NCBI GenBank assembly: GCA_964363695.1
Contig: CAYIJI010000047.1
Span: 1 to 7,214 of the forward strand
Source: JAMCZZ01 sp964363695
GTDB taxonomy: Bacteria; Patescibacteriota; UBA1384; XYA2-FULL-43-10; 1-14-0-10-43-13
Direction of reading: 5' to 3'
DNA length: 7,214 nucleotides
Part shown: piece after piece, positions 1 through 5,041 of the stretch
How positions within the stretch are numbered: position 1 is the first letter of the stretch
How the letters are laid out: every line of letters begins with the position of its first letter
Position numbers and translations under genes: made by a program
Notes under the pieces: model-generated
The model's database searches: none
Seen by the model: the letters and a program-made list of their open reading frames with translations, nothing else
Told to the model about the DNA's origin: nothing

Positions 1-710
1 AAATAAAATTCTTCGGCGCCGGAGTGGATAAAATCGAGGCTGAAATTAAAAGGTTATTTCCTAAAGCCAGAATTCGCAAAATTGATGCTAAAAGTTTGAA
101 AAACAAAGGCGAGTATATGAAATTGTATGAAGATTTGCAAAGCGGTAAAATTGACATTTTGATTGGAACACAAATTTTAGCTAAAGGATTAAATATTGGG
201 ACCGTCGACTTAGTCGGCGTAATTTCTGCCGATGTCGGCCTGCATCTCCCTCATTTCCGCGCATCGGAGAAAACTTTTTCACTTCTAACACAAGTTTCCG
301 GCCGCAGCGGGAGAAAAGACAATGTTGGAGGAACTATCATTCAAACCTATTGGCCACAGTCTTCTGCAATAAAATTCGCCGCCGAACATAACTACCAAGA
401 TTTTTATAAGGAAGAGATAAAAGAAAGAGAGAAATTCAATTATCCCCCATTTTGCCATTTAGTTAGGGTAATCTCCGAGGATAAAAATAAACAAAAAGCC
501 CGTGATAATATTTTCGCGGTCGCGCAAAAATTATTACATAATAAGATTGACCATATTGGACCGGGACCATGCTTTCTGAATAAAATTAATAATAAATTCA
601 GATATCACCTGATAATAAAAACAAACAAATTGCCAGATCCTAAAATCACCGAAATATTCAAAACAAATCCCTACTTAGTTTGGGATGTAGATCCGGTAGA
701 CTTACTATAG
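1..710 (+). CDS. priA: Primosomal protein N' (PriA helicase), 3' part only
   Basis: PriA is a 3'-to-5' superfamily 2 DNA helicase that reloads the replisome at stalled forks in the cytoplasm. The gene enters from the left edge. The frame is open from position 3, giving about 235 visible residues, so the GTG at 24 is an internal valine codon and not a start. Visible hallmarks are the GAGVDKIEAEI stretch, helicase motif V (GTQILAKGLN), the following DVGLHLPHFRASEKTF block, and motif VI as QVSGRSGR (QVAGRAGR in most homologues). The C-terminal domain ends in the family-typical WDVDPVDLL. The N-terminal DNA-binding domain, Walker motifs and zinc-binding cysteines lie outside the window. It stops with TAG, and a GGGAG repeat begins on the very next base. 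In many bacteria priA is followed directly by def and fmt. Here that order survives but is interrupted by two genes. Identification is secure. Confidence 0.95.
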   Translation, partial: IKFFGAGVDKIEAEIKRLFPKARIRKIDAKSLKNKGEYMKLYEDLQSGKIDILIGTQILAKGLNIGTVDLVGVISADVGLHLPHFRASEKTFSLLTQVSGRSGRKDNVGGTIIQTYWPQSSAIKFAAEHNYQDFYKEEIKEREKFNYPPFCHLVRVISEDKNKQKARDNIFAVAQKLLHNKIDHIGPGPCFLNKINNKFRYHLIIKTNKLPDPKITEIFKTNPYLVWDVDPVDLL

Positions 711-738
711 TTGGGAGCAGGGAGTTGGGAGAGAGGAG
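711..738 (+). repeat. Left heptanucleotide tandem repeat (NNGGGAG x4) of an inverted pair
   Basis: Four consecutive 7-bp units follow the consensus NNGGGAG: TTGGGAG, CAGGGAG, TTGGGAG and a degenerate AGAGGAG. The tract starts on the base after the priA stop codon and ends 18 bp before the four-helix-bundle start. The same type of heptamer occurs on the opposite strand at 1123-1143, so the two tracts form an inverted pair around that gene. Read from outside inward, both begin with TTGG. The pattern resembles the short tandemly repeated repetitive (STRR) heptamers known from cyanobacteria; any relationship is inference. Confidence 0.8.
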
Positions 739-756
739 TATTTATTAGAGGACAAA

Positions 757-1116
757 ATGTCAAAACAATTTGAAAATCTAAAAGCTTGGCAAAAAGCTAA
801 GGATCTGACAGTTAAAATCTATAAATCAGTAGAGAGTTATCCAAAGCATGAAACCTTTGCGCTGAGCAACCAAACAACTAGAGCATCAGTCTCTATAGCA
901 GCAAATATCGCAGAAGGAAGCTCTCGAAAATCTTTGAAAGATTTCGGTCGTTTTTTAGAGATCGCTTTAGGGTCTGCCTATGAGTTGGAAACCCTGCTAA
1001 TAATAGCCTTTGAATTACGATATTTTGATGATAAAGTTAAAGAAGAGTTAAACCTCCTACTTGAAGATTCGATAAGGTTAATTTGTGGACTAAAAAGAAA
1101 GTTATTAAATGAATAA
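757..1116 (+). CDS. Four-helix-bundle protein, S23 / 23S rRNA intervening-sequence family
   Basis: This is a 119-residue member of the four-helix-bundle family (TIGR02436, Pfam 23S_rRNA_IVP), related in fold to the Avd accessory protein of diversity-generating retroelements. Family signatures are the N-terminal FENLKAWQKAKDL (5-17), TTRASVSIAANIAEGSSR (40-57) and FLEIALGSAYELETLL (67-82). The length is normal for the family and the protein is expected to form a small, soluble oligomeric helical bundle. Some relatives are encoded inside 23S rRNA intervening sequences, but there is no rRNA here. The molecular function of free-standing copies is unknown. The ATG is chosen because AGAGGA lies just upstream (747-752). 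The stop overlaps the galE start by 8 bp (ATGAATAA). Inverted heptamer repeats bracket the gene at 711-738 and 1123-1143, and it separates priA from def::fmt, so it looks like an inserted cassette. The family assignment is firm; mobility is inference. Confidence 0.9.
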   Translation: MSKQFENLKAWQKAKDLTVKIYKSVESYPKHETFALSNQTTRASVSIAANIAEGSSRKSLKDFGRFLEIALGSAYELETLLIIAFELRYFDDKVKEELNLLLEDSIRLICGLKRKLLNE

Positions 1117-2302
1117 AAATTCACTCCCCACTCCCCACTCCAAACTACCTACTATTCTAGTTACCGGCGGGGCTGGATATATCGGCTCCTTCACTGTCAA
1201 AGAACTTTTAGACCAAAAATACGACGTTGTTGTATTGGATAGTTTAGAGAACGGACACAAAGAAGCGGTTGATCTGCGGGCAAAGCTTGAAGTTGTTGAC
1301 TTAAGCGATAGAGATGCGACGGAAAAAGTTTTTGATAAATATAAAATTGATGCCGTGATTGATTTTGCCGCTTATCTTGCTGTCGGCGAGTCAATGGAAA
1401 AGCCGGAAATATATTTGAGGAATAACGTCGAGAATTTCGTTAAACTTTTGGACGTTATGGTTGAAAAAGGATGCAAACACATTATCAAATCTTCAACTGC
1501 TTCAACTTACGGTAACCCTCTTTCTAAATCAGATTTTCCTTTGAAAGAAAACTATCAAGATAATTTCAAGCCAGAGACTTCTGCTCTTTTAGGCGGAGAA
1601 TGGGATGGTAAAAATATCGAAGGTGAAGAATTTTTCAAAAAAATAATCAAATATTACAGAGAAGTATTTTTAGATCGACCGGATCTCAAATTAACAAGTA
1701 ACGAGTTAACGAAACTGCGCATTCCAACTTCAGTTTACGGGCTTACAAAACTCCTTGACGAAATACTCTTGGAAAAGTATAATAAATATTCAAATATTCA
1801 ATACGCATCGCTGCGGTATTTCAATGTTTGTGGAGGAGCGCTTGATGGGACTATGGGAGAAGACAAGCCAGACCCGACAACACTAATGACAGTTTGCTTT
1901 TGGAGCCTCATCGGTAAATTCCCCGAACTGAAATTATTCGGAAACGATTATCTAACTAAAGACGGAACTGGCGTTAGGGACTACATTCACCCGCTCGATT
2001 TAGCTACCGGACATGTTGCAGCACTAGAATATGTCATGCAGAAAAATAAGTCGGAAATCTTTAATTTAGGATGCGGAAAAGGCTACTCCGTTTTTGAGGT
2101 CATAGAGGCCGTTGAAAAAGCCAGCGACAAAAAAGTAAAATATACTGTAATGCCAAGAAGGTCAGGAGATCCTGCTGTGTCTTACGCCGACCCATCAAAA
2201 GCAGAAAAGTTATTAAATTGGAGAGCAAAGTACAATTTGGAAGATATGGCAGAGAGCGCCTGGAAATGGCACAAAAATAACCCAAGGGGTTATTCAAAAT
2301 AA
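1109..2302 (+). CDS. galE: UDP-glucose 4-epimerase (GalE-like short-chain dehydrogenase)
   Basis: GalE interconverts UDP-glucose and UDP-galactose with bound NAD+ in the cytoplasm, supplying precursors for surface glycans. The extended SDR fold is clear: the Rossmann motif TGGAGYIG (19-26), DFAAYLAVGES (85-95), SSTASTYG (128-135) with the catalytic Ser/Thr, the catalytic pair Y210-xxx-K214 in VYGLTK, LRYFNVCG (235-242), and RDYIHPLDLA (290-299). Two features are odd. First, residues 1-14 (MNKNSLPTPHSKLP) precede the normal N-terminus and are largely translated from the heptamer repeat; the conserved fold starts near residue 15. Second, the catalytic Ser-to-Tyr distance is about 81 residues, compared with about 25 in E. 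coli GalE, so an insertion of roughly 55 residues (about 140-205) precedes the active-site Tyr. The ATG at 1109 overlaps the upstream stop, which suggests translational coupling, and no clear Shine-Dalgarno is seen. A related epimerase specificity, such as UDP-GlcNAc, cannot be excluded. Confidence 0.87.
   Translation: MNKNSLPTPHSKLPTILVTGGAGYIGSFTVKELLDQKYDVVVLDSLENGHKEAVDLRAKLEVVDLSDRDATEKVFDKYKIDAVIDFAAYLAVGESMEKPEIYLRNNVENFVKLLDVMVEKGCKHIIKSSTASTYGNPLSKSDFPLKENYQDNFKPETSALLGGEWDGKNIEGEEFFKKIIKYYREVFLDRPDLKLTSNELTKLRIPTSVYGLTKLLDEILLEKYNKYSNIQYASLRYFNVCGGALDGTMGEDKPDPTTLMTVCFWSLIGKFPELKLFGNDYLTKDGTGVRDYIHPLDLATGHVAALEYVMQKNKSEIFNLGCGKGYSVFEVIEAVEKASDKKVKYTVMPRRSGDPAVSYADPSKAEKLLNWRAKYNLEDMAESAWKWHKNNPRGYSK
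1123..1143 (-). repeat. Right heptanucleotide tandem repeat (GGGGAGT x3), inverted relative to 711-738
   Basis: On the - strand this reads as three 7-bp units, TTGGAGT then GGGGAGT twice; on the + strand it appears as ACTCCCC repeats ending in CCAA. It mirrors the NNGGGAG tract at 711-738, so 711-1143 (433 bp) has terminal-inverted-repeat-like ends around the four-helix gene. The tract lies inside the galE reading frame and encodes most of residues 5-12 (SLPTPHSK). No target-site duplication is evident in the immediate flanks. Confidence 0.8.
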
Positions 2303-2320
2303 GACTTACGCGCTTTGATA

Positions 2321-2364
2321 TTGTTCGAGCTTGTCGAGAACTATTTACAACTAAAACTTCTCGA
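2321..2364. repeat. TCGA-rich inverted repeats between galE and def::fmt
   Basis: This 101-bp gap holds no gene. TCGAGAA (2334-2340) and TTCTCGA (2358-2364) form a perfect 7-bp inverted repeat with a 17-nt spacer. TCGAGAA also makes an imperfect palindrome with the preceding GTTCGAGCTTG (2323-2333). Further TCGA words follow up to 2385. The TTCGAGCTTGTCGAGAA word resembles dispersed palindromic intergenic repeats seen in many bacterial genomes, and the same TCGA-based vocabulary recurs at 3747-3822. There is no T-tract, so this is not an obvious terminator. Confidence 0.5.
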
Positions 2365-2403
2365 TTCCAAGCCACATCACTCGAAGAATAGAAGAATAAA
2401 AGA

Positions 2404-3735
2404 ATGATTTTAAAAATACACAAAACGAACGACCCGATACTAAGAGAGCCAGTGGAAAAAGTGGCTGATTTTGACTTTGAATTCCAAAAACTCATCGATG
2501 ACATGGTTGAAACAATGCGAAAAAATAATGGCGTGGGTTTAGCAGCTCCCCAAGTCGGAGTTTCCAAGAATATCTTTGTTGTTGAATTTGAAGGTCAGAA
2601 AGAAGAAAAGTTTCCGCCAAGTTTCCCCTTGACTATCATTTGCAATCCAAAAATAGTTAGGTTCGGGGCCAAAAAATGCAAAATGGTCGAAGGATGCCTT
2701 TCTTTTCCCGGATTAGAGCTATTAATTAAGCGCCCGGAAAATATCATAATTCAAGGCCAAGATCGATACGGGAAAGATATTGAAGTGAAGGCAAATAGTC
2801 TTTACGCCCGAGCAATCCAGCATGAATTTGACCATCTTAATTCAACACTTTTAATAGATCGTCTTGAAGAAATTAAAGTTATCTTTATCGGCACTGGCAC
2901 GCTCGGCACTAAAACACTTGAGCTCTTAATTAAAGATCCTCAATATAAGATCTTGGCGGTTATCACCGGAGATACAAAGAAAGTAATCAGCCGAAATAAG
3001 AGCGAGAAGAAAAATATAATTCTAGAAATCGCCAAGAAAAACAAACTTCATACAATTATTACAGATAATATTAAAAAGCCGGAAATTGTCGATAAAATAA
3101 AAGCGCTAAAACCAGAGCTGGGTGTAATGGCCGACTTTGGCCAAATCATTCCAAAAGAGGTTTTAGATATCCCTAAGCACGGCATTATAAATATTCATCC
3201 TTCACTTCTGCCTAAATATAGAGGATCATCCCCTATCCAAGAGACCATTCTAAGCGGCGATAAAGTGGCCGGTGTCACATTGATCCTAACCTCTGAAAAA
3301 ATGGATGCGGGCGACATTATTGCCCAGACAGCGGTTGAATTATCCGGCGCAGAGACAAGCAGCATCTTAAAGGAATATTTATCGGAGATCGGAGCCACTT
3401 TGTTATTGAACTCCATACCATATTATTTGGCGGACGATCTTAAGCCCAAACCGCAGAAAGAAGAAAAGGCAACTTACACAAAAATAATTAAACCCGAAGA
3501 TGGATTTGTAGATAACAAAACGACAACACAAATTGTAGAAAGAAAAATCCGAGCATTCAATGAGTGGCCTAAGGTTTATACAAAAATTGATAATAAAAGA
3601 GTCCAAATTACAGCAGCTCACTTTGACGAAGAAAATAATTTTGTCATCGATCGAGTCCAACCTGAGGGCAAGAAAGAAATGAGTTATGCAGATTTTATAA
3701 ACGGATACAGGACAGAGTTGACATTTGACGCGTAG
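2404..3735 (+). CDS. def/fmt: Fused peptide deformylase :: methionyl-tRNA formyltransferase
   Basis: One 443-codon frame carries two complete enzymes of the N-formylmethionine cycle. Residues 1-155 are peptide deformylase, a metalloenzyme that removes formyl from nascent proteins. Motif 1 is GVGLAAPQ (43-50), motif 2 is EGCLS (96-100, metal ligand Cys98), and motif 3 is QHEFDH (139-144, ligands His140 and His144, catalytic Glu141). Residues 157-443 are methionyl-tRNA formyltransferase, which formylates Met-tRNAfMet using 10-formyl-THF. This part shows IKVIFIGTGTLG at its first strand, FGQIIP (245-250), the catalytic triad N263/H265/D301 in NIHPSLLPKYRG and EKMDAGDI, and a C-terminal domain with IRAFNEWPKVYT. 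Only two or three residues (LEE) link the domains, so the deformylase lacks its usual C-terminal helix. No ATG, GTG or TTG lies in frame at the junction, so Fmt cannot simply start separately. The start is chosen on the family-typical MILKIHKTNDPILR. Def and fmt are adjacent genes in many bacteria. Both active sites look intact. Confidence 0.95.
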   Translation: MILKIHKTNDPILREPVEKVADFDFEFQKLIDDMVETMRKNNGVGLAAPQVGVSKNIFVVEFEGQKEEKFPPSFPLTIICNPKIVRFGAKKCKMVEGCLSFPGLELLIKRPENIIIQGQDRYGKDIEVKANSLYARAIQHEFDHLNSTLLIDRLEEIKVIFIGTGTLGTKTLELLIKDPQYKILAVITGDTKKVISRNKSEKKNIILEIAKKNKLHTIITDNIKKPEIVDKIKALKPELGVMADFGQIIPKEVLDIPKHGIINIHPSLLPKYRGSSPIQETILSGDKVAGVTLILTSEKMDAGDIIAQTAVELSGAETSSILKEYLSEIGATLLLNSIPYYLADDLKPKPQKEEKATYTKIIKPEDGFVDNKTTTQIVERKIRAFNEWPKVYTKIDNKRVQITAAHFDEENNFVIDRVQPEGKKEMSYADFINGYRTELTFDA

Positions 3736-3833
3736 CGTCATCCTGTCTTCGACTCTGAGGTCTAGCGACATCATCGCTCAGACTCGAAGAGAGCGAGATT
3801 GCTGAAAAGCAACGAGTCGAAGGATCTTTCCAA
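3736..3833. repeat. Nested palindromic (REP/MITE-like) intergenic element
   Basis: The element begins on the base after the def::fmt stop. CTTCGACTC (3747-3755) can pair perfectly with GAGTCGAAG (3814-3822). Alternatively, CTTCGACTCTG (3747-3757) pairs at 10 of 11 positions with CAGACTCGAAG (3779-3789), enclosing a small AGCGA/TCGCT hairpin (3764-3778). A further perfect hairpin with a GAAA loop, TTGCT-GAAA-AGCAA, lies at 3799-3812. The outer words GTCATCCT (3737-3744) and AGGATCTTTCC (3821-3831) match a theme (TCATCCTGA...TCGAAGGATCTTTCC) that I recognise as common in dispersed bacterial repeats. It could act as an mRNA-stabilising structure or attenuator after def::fmt, but no T-tract follows. 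Confidence 0.7.
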
Positions 3834-3840
3834 AATGTGG

Positions 3841-3873
3841 TTGACATATTAAAGAAAATTTGTTAACTTTAAT
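3841..3873 (+). promoter_or_regulatory. Candidate promoter for rpsP cluster
   Basis: A perfect TTGACA (-35) lies at 3841-3846. The -10 is ambiguous. TAACTT (3864-3869) has ideal 17-bp spacing and an upstream TG but matches only 3 of 6. TTTAAT (3868-3873) and GATAAT (3876-3881) match better but sit too far away. It lies directly after the palindromic element and 58 bp before the rpsP start, which carries AGGAGT (3895-3900) as its ribosome binding site. Confidence 0.5.
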
Positions 3874-3903
3874 TGTGATAATCAGAAAAGTCGTAGGAGT
3901 TAA

Positions 3904-4428
3904 ATGCTTAGAATAAGATTGACCAGAGTTGGTAAGAAAAACAGTCCCGCCTATCGCGTAGTAATTGCAGATAAAAGAAGAGCTGTTAAAAGAAAATTTA
4001 TTGAAATCGTAGGCCACTATAATCCAACCTTAAATCCAAAGGAAATCGTGATTAACAAGGAACGAGCGCTTTTTTGGATGCAAAATGGAGCACAGCCTTC
4101 AGACACAGTCAATAATTTGATGTGCAATTTGGGTATTTTGGCTAAAAAAGATAAAATTAATAAAGTATACGGCAAAAAGCTTTCCAAAAAAGCAATAAAA
4201 GAAGGCGCCGGCGAAACTAAGCCAGCTCCGACGTTACAGTCGGAGTCCCGACACGAAGTCGTCGGGAAAGCAGAAGCGACTGAAGAGGCACCGGCAGACG
4301 CAGTAGAGACAGAAACCGCTCCAGAGGAAACAGCAGAAGTAGAATCAGCTGAATCTGAAAAAGAAAAAACACCAGAAGCACCAGTTGAAGAAAAAGCTTC
4401 TGAGACAAAAACCGCACCTGAAGCATAG
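3904..4428 (+). CDS. rpsP: 30S ribosomal protein S16 with long acidic C-terminal tail
   Basis: S16 is a small-subunit protein that helps fold the 5' domain of 16S rRNA. The core, residues 1 to about 85, is typical: MLRIRLTRVGKKNSPAYRVV at the start, then RKFIEIVGHYNP (30-41), and a C-terminal helix ending near LGILAKK. The rest (about 95-174) is a low-complexity tail rich in Glu, Ala, Thr and Lys that roughly doubles the usual 80-90 residue length and is probably disordered. A ribosome binding site AGGAGT sits 3 bp from the ATG. Two back-to-back palindromes in the DNA encode residues 108-122 of the tail, as if a repeat had inserted in frame. The gene heads the rpsP-khpA-trmD cluster. The usual partners rimM and rplS are absent. 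The core identification is certain; the role of the tail is unknown. Confidence 0.95.
   Translation: MLRIRLTRVGKKNSPAYRVVIADKRRAVKRKFIEIVGHYNPTLNPKEIVINKERALFWMQNGAQPSDTVNNLMCNLGILAKKDKINKVYGKKLSKKAIKEGAGETKPAPTLQSESRHEVVGKAEATEEAPADAVETETAPEETAEVESAESEKEKTPEAPVEEKASETKTAPEA
4226..4267. repeat. Two back-to-back palindromes inside the rpsP coding region
   Basis: CTCCGAC (4226-4232) and GTCGGAG (4239-4245) form a perfect 7-bp stem with a 6-nt loop. Immediately adjacent, TCCCGAC (4246-4252) and GTCGGGA (4261-4267) form a second perfect 7-bp stem with an 8-nt loop. Both share the core CCGAC/GTCGG. Together they encode residues 108-122 of the S16 tail (APTLQSESRHEVVGK). This stretch contains His, Arg, Val and Gln amid an E/A/T/K-rich tail and so looks compositionally foreign. 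The layout recalls palindromic elements inserted in frame in genes, such as the Rickettsia palindromic elements, though no homology to those is claimed. Confidence 0.75.
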
Positions 4429-4434
4429 AACTTA

Positions 4435-4453
4435 AATATTTTTTAAAAATATT
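4435..4453. repeat. AT-only palindrome after rpsP
   Basis: AATATTTTT (4435-4443) and AAAAATATT (4445-4453) are exact inverted copies around one central T, six bases after the rpsP stop. With A/T pairs only and no separate T-tract, it is at most a weak terminator or an RNA-processing site, so the rpsP transcript may continue into khpA. The remainder of the gap to 4550 has an imperfect direct repeat, AATCAGTGG then AATCAGCGT (4501-4519), and two GATCAAT words (4473 and 4524). Confidence 0.45.
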
Positions 4454-4550
4454 ATTAAAAATTCTGACGCCAGATCAATCGCTTGCATCACTTGGATAAC
4501 AATCAGTGGTAATCAGCGTAAAAGATCAATGAGCGTAGAAAGGAAAGAAA

Positions 4551-4910
4551 ATGGAAAAAGATCAGAAATTCGTAGAAGATGTTGTGAAGGCCATCGTCGA
4601 CCTACCGGAAAAGGTTACAACCGAGAGAACAATCGACGAAATGGGGGTATTGATCAAATTGACAGTTGACCCATCTGATATGGGTAAAGTTATCGGTAAA
4701 GACGGCAAAACCGCAAAATCCATCCGAACATTGCTTAGAGTCTTGGGTGCAAAAAATAACGCGAGAGTAAACCTAAAAATTGTTGAGCCAGAAGGAAGCG
4801 AAAGGCCACAGAGCAGAAGATTAGACGAAGAAACAACACACGAAGAAGAGAGCGAAGAAGTTAAAGAAAGCGAAGCTCTCTCCGACGTACCAAACGACGT
4901 GTTAGCTTAG
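4551..4910 (+). CDS. khpA: KH-domain RNA-binding protein KhpA (YlqC family), acidic tail
   Basis: KhpA is a small single-KH-domain RNA-binding protein that in other bacteria pairs with KhpB (Jag/EloR) and affects cell elongation and division. The KH core spans residues 1 to about 80. The RNA-binding loop GKVIGKDGKTAKSIRTLL (45-62) carries the GxxG motif (G49-K-D-G52), and the helix continues LRVLGAKNNARVNLKIVEP. The family is usually near 75-80 residues. Here about 40 extra residues, rich in Glu and Ser with an RRLDEE stretch, form a probably disordered acidic tail like that of S16 next door. AAGGAAAG (4540-4547) provides the ribosome binding site. Its place between rpsP and trmD matches Firmicutes such as Bacillus (rpsP-ylqC...trmD) and supports the name. 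A heptamer-repeat and terminator region follows. Confidence 0.92.
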   Translation: MEKDQKFVEDVVKAIVDLPEKVTTERTIDEMGVLIKLTVDPSDMGKVIGKDGKTAKSIRTLLRVLGAKNNARVNLKIVEPEGSERPQSRRLDEETTHEEESEEVKESEALSDVPNDVLA

Positions 4911-4913
4911 TCA

Positions 4914-5040
4914 GTAGACAGTTTGACAGATATCAGATAACAGTAAAATAAGAAATATACTAAAGAGACCGCCACAGCTCTATTGTTGGCGGTTTTCTTA
5001 TAAACTGTATTCTGTTATCTGTATTCTGTATACTAAATAC
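4914..5040. repeat. Inverted pair of heptamer tandem repeats between khpA and trmD
   Basis: The right arm (5006-5040) is five 7-bp units: TGTATTC, TGTTATC, TGTATTC, TGTATAC and TAAATAC. It ends one base before the trmD ATG. The left arm (4914-4942) carries the same unit on the opposite strand (GTAGACA, an 8-bp GTTTGACA, GATATCA, GATAACA). The best-paired core is ACAGATATCAGATAACAG (4926-4943) against CTGTTATCTGTATTCTGT (5012-5029), matching at 15 of 18 positions with a perfect 10-bp CAGATAACAG stem. Between the arms lie the terminator and a copy of TATACTAAA (4956-4964) that recurs at 5029-5037. The architecture matches the four-helix cassette at 711-1143 but has a different heptamer and no gene inside. 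Confidence 0.75.
4968..4999 (+). terminator. Rho-independent terminator after khpA
   Basis: ACCGCCA (4968-4974) and TGGCGGT (4987-4993) form a perfect 7-bp stem with a 12-nt loop, followed by TTTTCTT. An A-rich stretch (TACTAAAGAG) precedes the stem. It lies 57 bp after the khpA stop and would end the rpsP-khpA transcript, so trmD may need its own promoter. Confidence 0.7.
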
Positions 5041-5041
5041 T

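Noticed and set aside
24..26. GTG at 24 as a gene start
   Set aside because: The frame is open from position 3 and the upstream residues (IKFFGAG) match the PriA interior, so the gene simply enters from outside the window.
757..1116. Diversity-generating retroelement, because of the Avd-like four-helix protein
   Set aside because: No reverse transcriptase, template repeat or variable repeat is present in the window.
711..1143. Classical insertion sequence
   Set aside because: No transposase is encoded, and no target-site duplication is evident next to the TTGG ends.
2340..2403. Promoter for def::fmt in the galE gap
   Set aside because: TTGATA (2315-2320) and nearby AT-rich words do not form a well-spaced pair, so the gene may be read from upstream.
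3195..4426. Several - strand open frames opposite def::fmt and rpsP
   Set aside because: They lie antisense to well-identified genes, have no family resemblance or ribosome binding sites, and reflect shadow reading of the real coding strand.
4923..4949. TTGACA followed by TAAAAT as a trmD promoter
   Set aside because: The spacing is only 15 bp, the elements fall in the repeat arm, and the intrinsic terminator at 4968-4999 lies between them and trmD.
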